Positions 10,646 to 18,520 of a stretch of 39,443 nt of DNA are shown here, piece after piece. Source of the stretch: Deltaproteobacteria bacterium (GTDB lineage Bacteria; Desulfobacterota; Deferrisomatia; Deferrisomatales; BM512); NCBI GenBank assembly GCA_002869015.1, contig PKTT01000016.1, positions 1-39,443 on the forward strand, written 5' to 3'. A program made the translations under genes and the position numbers. Below the pieces are notes generated by a model. It was not told where the DNA came from and made no database searches. It worked only from the letters and a program-made list of their open reading frames with translations. Each line of letters begins with the position of its first letter. Position 1 is the stretch's first letter.

Positions 10646-10674
10646 TTGACTTGAAACGAAACTTAGTGATAAAA
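10646..10674 (+). promoter_or_regulatory. Putative promoter for the SAM riboswitch-metX transcript
   Basis: TTGACT (10646-10651) is followed after about 16-17 bases by an AT-rich GATAAA/ATAAAA element (10668-10674). A start near 10681 would place the SAM-I aptamer about 30 bases into the transcript. A small hairpin (CTGGCT pairing with AGCCGG, about 10687-10701) lies before the aptamer. Confidence 0.5.
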
Positions 10675-10710
10675 GGAGTTCGCAGGCTGGCTTTAAGCCG
10701 GTGAAAACTG

Positions 10711-10813
10711 CTTATCTAGAGTGGCGGAGGGACCAGGCCCTGTGAAGCCACAGCAACCGGCCGCTATGGCAACTGGTGCTAATTCCTGCGGGAGAGAGCT
10801 CCCGAGAGATGAG
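10711..10813 (+). promoter_or_regulatory. SAM-I (S-box) riboswitch aptamer
   Basis: The conserved SAM-I core is plain: CTTATCT opens helix P1 (10711-10717) and pairs with AGATGAG (10807-10813). Between them are the GGCGGAGGGACCAGGCCC junction, the TGAAGCC and CAGCAACC segments, and the GGTGCTAATTCC block. S-adenosylmethionine binding should repress metX just downstream. No T-run follows any hairpin between the aptamer and the gene. Instead the likely ribosome binding site GGAGAGG (10896-10902) can pair with CCTCTC (10872-10877) or CTCC (10887-10890), so the switch probably acts on translation. Confidence 0.95.
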
Positions 10814-10913
10814 AGTGAAGGCCGGCATACGGAAGGCACCCTCCGGCGGCTAAAAGCCGTCGCAAGTGAATCCTCTCTTTGCCGCCCTCCACTTCGGAGA
10901 GGCGCTAAAACCC
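10814..10913 (+). other. SAM riboswitch expression platform / metX leader
   Basis: This segment holds mutually exclusive helices: GGCGGC (10845-10850) can close a hairpin with GCCGTC (10856-10861) or pair with GCCGCC (10881-10886), while CTCC (10887-10890) can mask GGAG (10896-10899). GCCGG (10821-10825) also matches CCGGC (10843-10847). No protein-coding signal is apparent. The layout fits ribosome-binding-site sequestration. Confidence 0.5.
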
Positions 10914-12056
10914 TTGATAAATGAAGTTCTCGACGGAGTGGGCCTTATCGAAACCCACTCAGTCACACTTTGCCAATCACCTGACGAGCTAAATCTACAG
11001 TCGGGACGTATTCTTGGGCCGATTGAGGTCGCCTATGAGAGCTATGGCGTTCTTGCCGCAGATCGTTCCAATGCGATCTTACTATGCCACGCACTAGCGG
11101 GTGATGCCCATGCGGCCGGGGTGAATTCTGCCGAAGACCAGAAACCTGGCTGGTGGGATCCGATGATTGGCCCAGGGCGAGCGCTGGATACAGACAAGTA
11201 TTTCATCATTTGTGCCAATGTCCTGGGCAGTTGTCGTGGCACCACAGGCCCCGCTTCCGTAAACCCCAGGACAGGAAAACCTTACGGAATGAAATTTCCT
11301 GTTGTCACCATACGAGACATGGTTGAGGTCCAGGTAAGGCTTTTAGACCACCTCGGCATTGAGCGCCTGCTCTGTGTTATCGGGGGCTCAATGGGTGGAA
11401 TGCAAGCGCTGGAGTGGGCTGTAAGATACCCGGACAGGGTGAAGTCGGTGGTGCCTATATCCACCACCGGAGCATCTTCTCCACTTAATATAGGCTTTAA
11501 CAATATTTGCCGCCGGGCGATCATGTCAGACCCCAACTGGCGTGAAGGCGATTATTACGATACTGGAGAGCTCCCCGTGGATGGCCTCGCAACCGCCCGC
11601 ATGCTGGGGCACCTAACCTTCATGAGCGACCGCTCAATGCGCAGAAAGTTCGGCAGGCGGATTTCAGGGCGTGAAGGTGTCTACGACTTTTCATCTCGAT
11701 ATGACGTTGAGCGTTATCTCCACTATAACGGTTACAACTTCCCAAAACGATTTGACGCCAACAGCTATCTCTATCTGACAAAGGCGCTGGATACCTTTGA
11801 CCTCTCTGAGGGGTTCCCCGGAGGCATGGAGGAGGCATTATCGCGCATCAAGGCAGATGTGCTATTTCTGACTTTCACCTCCGATTGGCTATATCTTCCA
11901 GAGGATACGGAATACCTGGCGGCTATTCTCAGACACAAGGGGCACCCCGTTGAGCATCTATCGCTAAGGTCTGATTACGGACATGACGCCTTTTTAGTCG
12001 AGTACCACCTCTTCTCAAAGCATGTAGGAGAGTTCATCTCCCATCCGCGCCCCTGA
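10914..12056 (+). CDS. metX: Homoserine O-acetyltransferase
   Basis: This alpha/beta-hydrolase-fold enzyme transfers acetyl from acetyl-CoA to L-homoserine, the first committed step of methionine synthesis. From the chosen start it has 380 residues, normal for MetX. The nucleophile elbow is GGSMGG with S159; the other triad members are D324 (TSDWL) and H357 (YGHDAF). The block SGRILGPIEVAYESYG is the family N-terminal signature. The start is uncertain: TTG 10914 has GGAGAGG 11 bases upstream; GTG 10866 lacks a ribosome binding site; GTG 10938 would begin GLIETHS, close to family N-termini. No metW follows, unlike in many proteobacteria. The SAM-I riboswitch upstream supports a methionine role. 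Confidence 0.93.
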   Translation: MINEVLDGVGLIETHSVTLCQSPDELNLQSGRILGPIEVAYESYGVLAADRSNAILLCHALAGDAHAAGVNSAEDQKPGWWDPMIGPGRALDTDKYFIICANVLGSCRGTTGPASVNPRTGKPYGMKFPVVTIRDMVEVQVRLLDHLGIERLLCVIGGSMGGMQALEWAVRYPDRVKSVVPISTTGASSPLNIGFNNICRRAIMSDPNWREGDYYDTGELPVDGLATARMLGHLTFMSDRSMRRKFGRRISGREGVYDFSSRYDVERYLHYNGYNFPKRFDANSYLYLTKALDTFDLSEGFPGGMEEALSRIKADVLFLTFTSDWLYLPEDTEYLAAILRHKGHPVEHLSLRSDYGHDAFLVEYHLFSKHVGEFISHPRP

Positions 12057-12073
12057 CCCTTGTAAGCTCATCT

Positions 12074-12101
12074 TTGGTTGTTGCGCCCCCAGTGATATAA
12101 T
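12074..12101 (+). promoter_or_regulatory. Extended -10 promoter for the TPR-TolQR operon
   Basis: A perfect TATAAT (12096-12101) is preceded by TG and one base, making an extended -10. TTGGTT (12074-12079) sits 16 bases further up. It lies in the 80-base gap after metX, 36 bases before the TPR gene, and would drive the five-gene run to 18512. Confidence 0.7.
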
Positions 12102-12136
12102 GGCTTCTCCCGGAAAATCAGTTATTGGAGACGCTG

Positions 12137-15112
12137 ATGAAATTACACGCCCCTAAGAGGTTGCGCACGGGCGGCTATATTTTTGTGGCAGCCCTTTTTG
12201 TGCACCTCTCTTCACTCGCCTCATTCGCAAACGATAACAAGCTCCCCTCGCCGCTCTTAAAAGGGGTGGAAACTTTAAGAAGCGAACCCTTAAATCTTGG
12301 CACCGTAAAAGTCGGAGAGGAGAGCTCCTCACCCGCGGAGTTGCCACTTATGTCCTTGGAGGGGGCGGCGGACTACAGCCTTGGTGAAGCACCCAAGGTA
12401 CAATCTCCAGGGTGTGGTTATTCCGGAGCCATGGGCTCCGCCGTTACTGCCCTCACTACCGACCCGGCATCTTTTTATAAAGCAGGGTTGGCGGCGCTCT
12501 CAGAGGGGCTTGGTACGGAGGCACTTTACTACTTCCAACAGGTATTAAAACTTGGGCCGGACCACCCCGACGCTGGGCCTTCAGCTTTCTGGCTTGGCGA
12601 GCTCAAACGGCGGGAGGAGAAGTATGGTCAGGCCATTTACTATTTTGGGCGCGTAACCGGGGCCTATGCTGATGAAGCAAGGTATCGTTATGCATGGAGC
12701 GCACAGAGGGCAGGACGGTTGGAGCAGGCGGAGGAGATGTGGATAGAGCTCTCCGATGACAGCTCTTCTGCGTATCGGACCAATGCTCTGACATGGATTG
12801 GTAAAAGGCGCTACCTTGCGGGAGACTTTGAAGGCGGCGTTGCGCCCCTTGAAAAAGCGGTAGAGCTTGAAGGGGACGCTGGAGATGGTGATGCACTCTT
12901 TTTGCTCGCGCTGTTGAATAGGGATGCTGGGCGGGTTGATGAAGCGCAGCGGCAGCTTACGGCTTTCCTCTTGAGTCACCCGGAGAGCGCCTTGGCCCCA
13001 CAGGGGAGGGTGGCGCAGGGGCAACTCCTCCTTGAGCGGGGAGATTACTCCGGGGCCGTTAAGCGCTTGGGGTGGGCGATAGAGGAGGGGCTGCCAGAAG
13101 ATCTTGAGATGAGAGCGCGATACGGGAGGGTGAGGGCCTTGGCTGAGTCTGGTGAAACCTCCGCTGCTAAAGAGGAAAGCCTTGCCTTAGAAGACTTTGC
13201 GCCCCAAAAGGGCTGGCCCGGGTGGGGGTTTTTTGAGGTCGGCTGGCTCATGTTCTCTACGGATGAATATATAGATGCACTGGATTATCTTGCACGCGCC
13301 AGAGAGAATCTAGCTGGTGCCAGTAGGCTTAATATAGTGAACTTTCTAATGGGAGAAGCGCTATACAGGCTAGTTGATTTCAGCGGCGCGGCAAAATATT
13401 TCGGGGAAGTCGAAGACGGAGAGCTCAAGGTTTATGCGATGCACCGTGAAGGTGATGCTTTGCTCTTAGGCGGAGAGGGCGAAAGGGGGGAAGTGGTGTT
13501 GCAGAACTTGCTCGCTGAATACCCCGGTTATGATATGGCTGGTGAAGTGTGGCTCCGGCTCGGGAATGTCCGGTTGGCAAAGGGGGAGAACCGCCGCGCT
13601 GCGCATGCCTTTGAGAGCGTTGATGGCGAGAGCCCGGTATATCCCGAGGCAATTCTTGCCCTTGCGAGGATAGCGGGGGAAGAGGGCGGCTGGGAACGTT
13701 CAGTTGAGCTCTTTGGGAAATACCTGGCCAGGTATGGCCGTGAGCCAGGAAATGATGGAGTTACGCTGGAGCTTGCAAAGGCTATGCTTTCAGCGGGGCA
13801 GGTTGATAGAGCGAAAGAGGTTCTTGAGAATTTGACGGTAAACTCCTCTCAAAAAATAAGGTTCAAAGCTAACCTTTTCCTTGGAGAGCTTCTCTTGGAG
13901 CGTGGTGATATAGCAGGGCGGGAACCCCTAATCACTGCTCTTACCATTGCAGATGACCTTGAGGGAGAGCGTATAGACTCTGACTTAGTGGAGGCGTATC
14001 TACTTCTCGGAGGCAGCTTCACCTCATCCGGGGATTATGAGAGCGGACTCACACATTACAGGAGCGCGCTCAAAGCAGGAGAAAAAGAGGCTATAGAGGG
14101 CGGCGCAAAGATGGCTATTGCCGAGATACTTACGAAGCTAGGCAGGGCCGACGAGGCTTTAAAGTTCTACGATTCAATGGATAAAAGCAGTGAGGGGCTG
14201 AGGGGAAGGGTTGAAGCGCTCATTGGGTTGGGGCGGCTTAAGGAAGCATCTGCCACCCTTGAAGAGTATTTAGCCACAGGTGCCAGAGGAACAGGTGTTG
14301 CCGCCTTAGAGGAGCGCCTTGCCGATCTTTATGCTAAAAGCGGCTCCCCAATGGAGGCTGCGAGTTATTACAAAAGAGCTTCCTCACGTATTAGCGGAGA
14401 GGGCGCGGACCGCGCCAAGATTCTCGCCTCACAAAACTTGAGGCGTGGAGGAGACCTTGAGGGAGCAATTGCTACCCTCACTGAGATAACAAGTATGGAG
14501 AGCCCATTTTATCTTGAGGCAGAGGAACAAATTGGAGAGATTTATCTCCAAATGGATAAGCCTCTGGAGGCAGCCGCGCATTTTACTAAATTGGGGCGAG
14601 AGGAGGAGGACAAAAGGCTCGCCCTCTCCTCGTTTAGGCGAGGTGCCAAGGCGCTATTGCTTGCGGGTGATTGGAGCAGTGCCATAGCACTTTCTCAAGA
14701 GGCTCTTTTAAAAGCGCCTCTTGATGACCCCTCCCCAAGGCAGCGGCTTTTGGTTGATATTGGTGAATACCACATTGCCGGTGAGGATTACGAGGGAGCG
14801 ATTCCTCCACTATTGGAGGGTTCGGAGCTTCTCTATGGCGATACAGGTTTAAAATCTGGGTACCTCCTCGGATTAGCCTATGAAAAAAGTCAAAAATTCG
14901 AGGATGCTATAGCAACATATCTACGTCTGGGGTTACTCTATCCCCGGACAGCGCCGCTTGTAATGGAAGGCAAGCTGAGTGCTGCCCTGATTTTGGAGCG
15001 GCTCGGCAGATTGAATGATGCTGTCGACCTTTATGGTGAATTACTGAAAGATGGCACCCCAGAGCTAAAGGTGCGCGTCGAGGAGCGGCTAAAACTCCTC
15101 GAGAATAGATAA
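12137..15112 (+). CDS. Large exported TPR-repeat protein heading a TolQR operon
   Basis: This protein of 991 residues has an N-terminal signal peptide (basic KRLRTGG, hydrophobic core IFVAALFVHLSSLASFA, cleavage likely near residue 31). Most of the rest is a long array of tetratricopeptide-type helical repeats: helix pairs with alternating small and aromatic residues such as ALYYFQQVLKLGPDHPDAG, AIYYFGRV, AAKYFGEV, AAHFTKLGREEED and AIATYLRLGLLYP. No enzyme domain is seen. It should sit in the periplasm or at the outer membrane as a scaffold. The ATG at 12137 has GGAG six bases upstream; the TTG at 12125 would lie before it. tolQ- and tolR-like genes follow, so it may work with that proton-driven complex, loosely like CpoB/YbgF. 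The exact function is unknown. Confidence 0.82.
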   Translation: MKLHAPKRLRTGGYIFVAALFVHLSSLASFANDNKLPSPLLKGVETLRSEPLNLGTVKVGEESSSPAELPLMSLEGAADYSLGEAPKVQSPGCGYSGAMGSAVTALTTDPASFYKAGLAALSEGLGTEALYYFQQVLKLGPDHPDAGPSAFWLGELKRREEKYGQAIYYFGRVTGAYADEARYRYAWSAQRAGRLEQAEEMWIELSDDSSSAYRTNALTWIGKRRYLAGDFEGGVAPLEKAVELEGDAGDGDALFLLALLNRDAGRVDEAQRQLTAFLLSHPESALAPQGRVAQGQLLLERGDYSGAVKRLGWAIEEGLPEDLEMRARYGRVRALAESGETSAAKEESLALEDFAPQKGWPGWGFFEVGWLMFSTDEYIDALDYLARARENLAGASRLNIVNFLMGEALYRLVDFSGAAKYFGEVEDGELKVYAMHREGDALLLGGEGERGEVVLQNLLAEYPGYDMAGEVWLRLGNVRLAKGENRRAAHAFESVDGESPVYPEAILALARIAGEEGGWERSVELFGKYLARYGREPGNDGVTLELAKAMLSAGQVDRAKEVLENLTVNSSQKIRFKANLFLGELLLERGDIAGREPLITALTIADDLEGERIDSDLVEAYLLLGGSFTSSGDYESGLTHYRSALKAGEKEAIEGGAKMAIAEILTKLGRADEALKFYDSMDKSSEGLRGRVEALIGLGRLKEASATLEEYLATGARGTGVAALEERLADLYAKSGSPMEAASYYKRASSRISGEGADRAKILASQNLRRGGDLEGAIATLTEITSMESPFYLEAEEQIGEIYLQMDKPLEAAAHFTKLGREEEDKRLALSSFRRGAKALLLAGDWSSAIALSQEALLKAPLDDPSPRQRLLVDIGEYHIAGEDYEGAIPPLLEGSELLYGDTGLKSGYLLGLAYEKSQKFEDAIATYLRLGLLYPRTAPLVMEGKLSAALILERLGRLNDAVDLYGELLKDGTPELKVRVEERLKLLENR

Positions 15113-15139
15113 AAATAACTCCCCCAGGGGTAGAGGCAA

Positions 15140-15772
15140 ATGTACGGATATCTCTTGAAGGGCGGGATCCTTATGATCCCGATATTAATATGCTCAGTAA
15201 TCGCTCTGGCTGTTTTTCTTGAGAGGCTTTGGTCCCTTAGGGCTAACCACACCCTCCCAAGAAAGATGGTGGAACGTGTTGGAGAGCTTGTGCAGCGTGG
15301 TCGCCTGGAGGAGGCGATGGCAAGGTGCCGCACCTCAAAAAGCCCTCTCTCCAGGGTTATTATGACTGCCCTATTAAATGCAGGGCATAGCCGCGAGGTT
15401 GTTAAAGAGGCTGTCGAAGAGGTTGGGCGTAGCGAGGCTGCCTACCTAGAGAAATATGTTGGTGTCTTGGGAACCGTGGCGAACGTTTCACCCCTCCTGG
15501 GGCTTTTAGGAACAGTATCAGGCATGATCAAGGCCTTTACAGTTATATCCGTGCAAGGGGTAGGCAACCCGGCTTCTCTTGCCGGAGGAATTAGCGAAGC
15601 TCTAATTACTACTGCTGCCGGGTTAACTGCCGCGATCCCATCTTTCCTGGCTTATAGATATTTTCTGGGTAAGGTGGACCGTACTATTTTAGAGTGGGAG
15701 CAGATCTCTATTCATTTTGTCGACCTTGTTAAAGAGAGGCGTAATGTTGAAAAGGCTGAGGTGCGGGGGTGA
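15140..15772 (+). CDS. MotA/TolQ/ExbB-family proton channel protein
   Basis: This 210-residue inner-membrane protein has the three TM segments of the TolQ/ExbB family: about 8-28 (ILMIPILICSVIALAVFLE), about 108-133 with the TVANVSPLLGLLGTVSGM signature, and about 148-172 (ISEALITTAAGLTAAIPSF). A cytoplasmic domain lies between TM1 and TM2. With its TolR/ExbD partner it forms a proton-driven motor that energises envelope processes. TolQ and ExbB cannot be separated by sequence here; the absence of TonB and the presence of an exported TPR protein favour a Tol-like system. It begins 27 bases after the TPR gene, behind a GAGG ribosome binding site. Confidence 0.92.
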   Translation: MYGYLLKGGILMIPILICSVIALAVFLERLWSLRANHTLPRKMVERVGELVQRGRLEEAMARCRTSKSPLSRVIMTALLNAGHSREVVKEAVEEVGRSEAAYLEKYVGVLGTVANVSPLLGLLGTVSGMIKAFTVISVQGVGNPASLAGGISEALITTAAGLTAAIPSFLAYRYFLGKVDRTILEWEQISIHFVDLVKERRNVEKAEVRG

Positions 15773-15776
15773 TTAG

Positions 15777-16184
15777 ATGATCTTCCGCATTAAGCGAAGA
15801 GATGTAGTAGCAATGGATTTAACGCCCCTCATTGATGTCGTCTTTTTGCTTCTTATATTTTTCATGCTCTCCACTACCTTTATAGTTTCCCCTGGCATAA
15901 AGGTAGACTTGCCCAAAGCGGAGGGTTCGACTGTACAGCAAGGGTCGGGAGATATACGTGTAAAGATATCATCAACAGGAGAGATATACCTAGATGATCA
16001 AGCGGTCAACGCAGAGAGCCTTGAGGTTTCGCTGAGGGAAAAGGCTGATGCGAACCCTCAAACTATGGTCGTCATAGAGGCGGATGCTTCTGCTCAACAT
16101 AAATTTGTGGTGGAGGTTATGGACACCGCTCGCTCAGCGGGACTCACAAAGTTGGCGATAGCGACCAAGCAAAAGGAACAATGA
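15777..16184 (+). CDS. TolR/ExbD-family biopolymer transport protein
   Basis: This 135-residue protein has a short cytoplasmic tail, one TM helix (about 18-38) and a periplasmic domain of about 95 residues. The essential membrane aspartate is D20 in the LTPLIDVVFLLLIFFML signature. The periplasmic part (IKVDLPKAEG, then a strand-rich ISSTGEIYLDDQAV and TMVVIEADASAQH) is typical of the family. It works with the upstream TolQ/ExbB-like protein as the proton-conducting motor. The gene starts 4 bases after tolQ ends and overlaps the next gene by 4 bases, so translation is coupled across all three. Confidence 0.93.
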   Translation: MIFRIKRRDVVAMDLTPLIDVVFLLLIFFMLSTTFIVSPGIKVDLPKAEGSTVQQGSGDIRVKISSTGEIYLDDQAVNAESLEVSLREKADANPQTMVVIEADASAQHKFVVEVMDTARSAGLTKLAIATKQKEQ

Positions 16185-16471
16185 GAATACTCAAGTGGGC
16201 ATTTATTTCTATTTGTGTCGCCGGCTCGATTTGGGCTGGGGCAAAGATCGCTTTTGACGAATACCCCGAGGTCAAAAGGCTGAGAGAAGAGTGTTCACGT
16301 GAAGCTGCTGTTGTTGAGGAGCTGAAGCGGGAGCGCGACCACGTTACACGTGAAATCCATGAACTTGACGATGACCCCCGCGCCGTTGAGCGTGTTGCCC
16401 GTAGCGAGGGCTGGGTAAAAAAGGGGGAGACGGTAATACTCATCCCCGAGAAAAATACAGATGACAAATGA
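16181..16471 (+). CDS. FtsB/DivIC-like septum formation protein
   Basis: This 96-residue bitopic protein has a TM helix at about 4-24, a periplasmic coiled coil at about 30-62 (VKRLREECSREAAVVEELKRERDHV) and the typical tail DDPRAVERVARSEGWVKKGE, matching the FtsB/DivIC family. Such proteins bridge FtsQ and FtsL in the divisome and help activate septal peptidoglycan synthesis. Length is normal. It overlaps the tolR-like gene by 4 bases (ATGA) and the next gene by 11. Its place behind tolQR genes fits the known link of the Tol system to outer-membrane constriction at division. Confidence 0.85.
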   Translation: MRILKWAFISICVAGSIWAGAKIAFDEYPEVKRLREECSREAAVVEELKRERDHVTREIHELDDDPRAVERVARSEGWVKKGETVILIPEKNTDDK

Positions 16472-18512
16472 AAAGAGCGGCAAGCAGGAGGGTAGTGAAC
16501 CGGACACCCTACTGAAGGGTTCACTGCGGCTTATGGTACCGGCCCTCTTTGGAGCAGTACTTCTCTGGGGAGGTTTCAGTGCGCCCTCATACCCGCTAGT
16601 AGGGGTGGCCGCCCTGCTCCTCTTTATCGGATACATGCTTTGGAGAGTATTTAATATCTTTACCGCCCCTGGAAGAATGGAGGGAAGAGGCGGCACAGTA
16701 GCCGAGGCTGTTGAGATAGGGCTGCTATCGATATTTGCAATTGGTACTGCTTTTCAGCTGCTTCCATCACTGGGCACTTGGTGGCTTATCTCCCACTCGA
16801 TACTCTTTGCCCTACTTGCGGGGGTCGCAGGTTTACCTGAACTAGCAGTACTGGCGTTGAGCGCCGCGCTGGTAGGCTACTCCTCTCCAAATGTAACCGA
16901 CCACGGTTTTATCACCTCTTTTTTATCTCTCTATGCCGTGGCTGTAGCCTCTCACCTCGCTATCTCTATAGAGCGCAACCGTTCAAAGCGGCTGAAGAGC
17001 AAAATAGAGCGGCTGAAGATGGATATGGGAAGGCGCTCCTCTGTTGGGGATGGCTCACGAGTTCTTGCAACAATGGACCGCTCCATCGTCGAGACGCTGG
17101 CGGAGATTCGCAGGGGCGTAGATGCGCACTGCGCTATTTTGGCACTCAAGACGCCGCAGGGTGGTTTGTACGTGAAGGCTATGGTCAATGAGGGGGGTGA
17201 GGTGCATCAGGACGCTGGTGTCAGGTTAAAGGGTACTGCCTTTCATTGGATTCTCAACAACCGCAAGGAGTCTTTAATCCCCGCCGTAAAGGACCCCGCG
17301 ACTATGCTGGGGTGTTATGACAGCAAGGTACCCATTCGCAGTTTTGCTGGAGTACCAATCTTCGTAGGTGGACGTGTGGAGGGGGTATTAGGGGTTGACT
17401 CACTTAAAGAGGACGCTTTTAGCGCCGATTTGACTCTTCTCTTAAGGTTGTCCGGCAAACAGCTAGGGTCGATGGTCTACCATTTCCAGGAATCAGCCAA
17501 CAACGCGGTCCTGGTGAAGGATATGAGAACCTTCAGGGAGTATTCGCGACTGATTTCTACTAGTTCATCTGACGGGGAGCTGCCGGGGATTACCCTGAAT
17601 ATATTGGAAGAGAGGCTTAAGCCGGATTTGGTAATTCTGGCGGTTTTGACAACTAAGAGCGAGATAGAGGTTGTTGAGGCAATAGGGGAGGGAGAAGAGA
17701 GTATTGTAGGCTCCTCTGGTCCTGTAGAGGGAAGCCTATCTCAGTGGGTTCTCGGGAGCAACAAGTACCTTCACTGCTCCTCATCAAGGGAGATACCGGA
17801 TAAACCGTTCTTTAGCGGCTCAATTTCAACTGGAAAGTTTGAGACCCTTCTGATAACGCCTGTATCCGCAAGGGGTTCAGCGGTAGGGGTGATCGCCGCC
17901 GGATGGCGCGAGGCCAATTCTATGGACTCCTCCGGGCTTGATTTTTGCTCAGTTATAGCGCGTCATCTTGCCCTTGTGCTGCTACACTCAAGGGATGTGG
18001 GTGAGATTGAGCGGCTAAAATTGGTCGATGAGCATACAGGGCTTAAAACCCATGCCGGATTTATTACCCACCTTGAGCATGAGGAGCTAAGAAGTAAGCG
18101 TTATGAGAGCAGTCATGCAGTTGTAATCTTTGAGATAGACCAATTTTCGGCGATAGCGCAAGGGCATGGAAATAGCGCCCTCGCAGCACTTCTTTCACAT
18201 CTGGGCAATGTTTTAAAGAGCAACCTGCGTGAGTCTGATATAGCCGCCTATCTCGGTGGAGGCCGCTTTGCCCTCAGCCTTTTTGAAGTAGATGGAGAAG
18301 GCGCGCTGAAAATGGCGGAACGATTTGTGCGGTTGGTCGCCTCAACCTCGGTGGAGTGGCGGGAGATCAAGATAAGGTTCACCGCCTCCTTCGGGGTATC
18401 CTCATGGCGTGGCGAAGCCGACAACCACATAGACCTTGCGGGCCGGGCCGAAAAAGCAATGTATACCTCCCGCAGGGCGGGAGGTAACCGTGCGACTTTA
18501 TACGAAGATTAA
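16461..18512 (+). CDS. Membrane protein with GAF-like domains and a degenerate GGDEF domain
   Basis: This 683-residue inner-membrane protein starts with several hydrophobic helices (about 20-175: LMVPALFGAVLLWGGF, LVGVAALLLFIGYML, IGLLSIFAIGTAF and others). A short coiled linker (about 177-190), a GAF-like domain (about 205-355, ending FAGVPIFVGGRVEGVLGVDS), a second GAF-like region (about 365-510) and a C-terminal GGDEF-fold domain (about 520-683) follow. The domain keeps the LVDEHTGLKTHAGF entry motif, but the signature at 599-603 reads GGGRF in place of GGDEF. Loss of the acidic metal and catalytic residues should abolish diguanylate cyclase activity, so it may bind c-di-GMP or GTP, or only dimerise. 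It overlaps the ftsB-like gene by 11 bases. Confidence 0.85.
   Translation: MTNEKSGKQEGSEPDTLLKGSLRLMVPALFGAVLLWGGFSAPSYPLVGVAALLLFIGYMLWRVFNIFTAPGRMEGRGGTVAEAVEIGLLSIFAIGTAFQLLPSLGTWWLISHSILFALLAGVAGLPELAVLALSAALVGYSSPNVTDHGFITSFLSLYAVAVASHLAISIERNRSKRLKSKIERLKMDMGRRSSVGDGSRVLATMDRSIVETLAEIRRGVDAHCAILALKTPQGGLYVKAMVNEGGEVHQDAGVRLKGTAFHWILNNRKESLIPAVKDPATMLGCYDSKVPIRSFAGVPIFVGGRVEGVLGVDSLKEDAFSADLTLLLRLSGKQLGSMVYHFQESANNAVLVKDMRTFREYSRLISTSSSDGELPGITLNILEERLKPDLVILAVLTTKSEIEVVEAIGEGEESIVGSSGPVEGSLSQWVLGSNKYLHCSSSREIPDKPFFSGSISTGKFETLLITPVSARGSAVGVIAAGWREANSMDSSGLDFCSVIARHLALVLLHSRDVGEIERLKLVDEHTGLKTHAGFITHLEHEELRSKRYESSHAVVIFEIDQFSAIAQGHGNSALAALLSHLGNVLKSNLRESDIAAYLGGGRFALSLFEVDGEGALKMAERFVRLVASTSVEWREIKIRFTASFGVSSWRGEADNHIDLAGRAEKAMYTSRRAGGNRATLYED
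18464..18486. repeat. Perfect 10-bp palindromic hairpin at the 3' end of the GGDEF-like gene
   Basis: TACCTCCCGC (18464-18473) and GCGGGAGGTA (18477-18486) are exact inverted copies around AGG. The element lies inside the last codons of the GGDEF-like gene, 26 bases before its stop and close to the convergent panB end. Its core resembles the hairpin at 23969-23988, so it may belong to a REP-like family or act in mRNA 3' end stability. Confidence 0.6.
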
Positions 18513-18520
18513 AGGGGCTC

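Noticed and set aside
10721-10924. 67-residue reading frame across the SAM-I riboswitch
   Set aside because: It lies wholly over the conserved aptamer and its platform; the RNA explains the conservation.
10921-10992. ATG at 10921 as the metX start or a leader peptide
   Set aside because: It is out of frame with metX and stops after 23 codons; no sign of codon bias or regulatory residues.
15140-16184. Flagellar stator MotAB
   Set aside because: The proteins are short TolQ/ExbB and TolR/ExbD types; the second lacks the OmpA-like peptidoglycan-binding domain of MotB.
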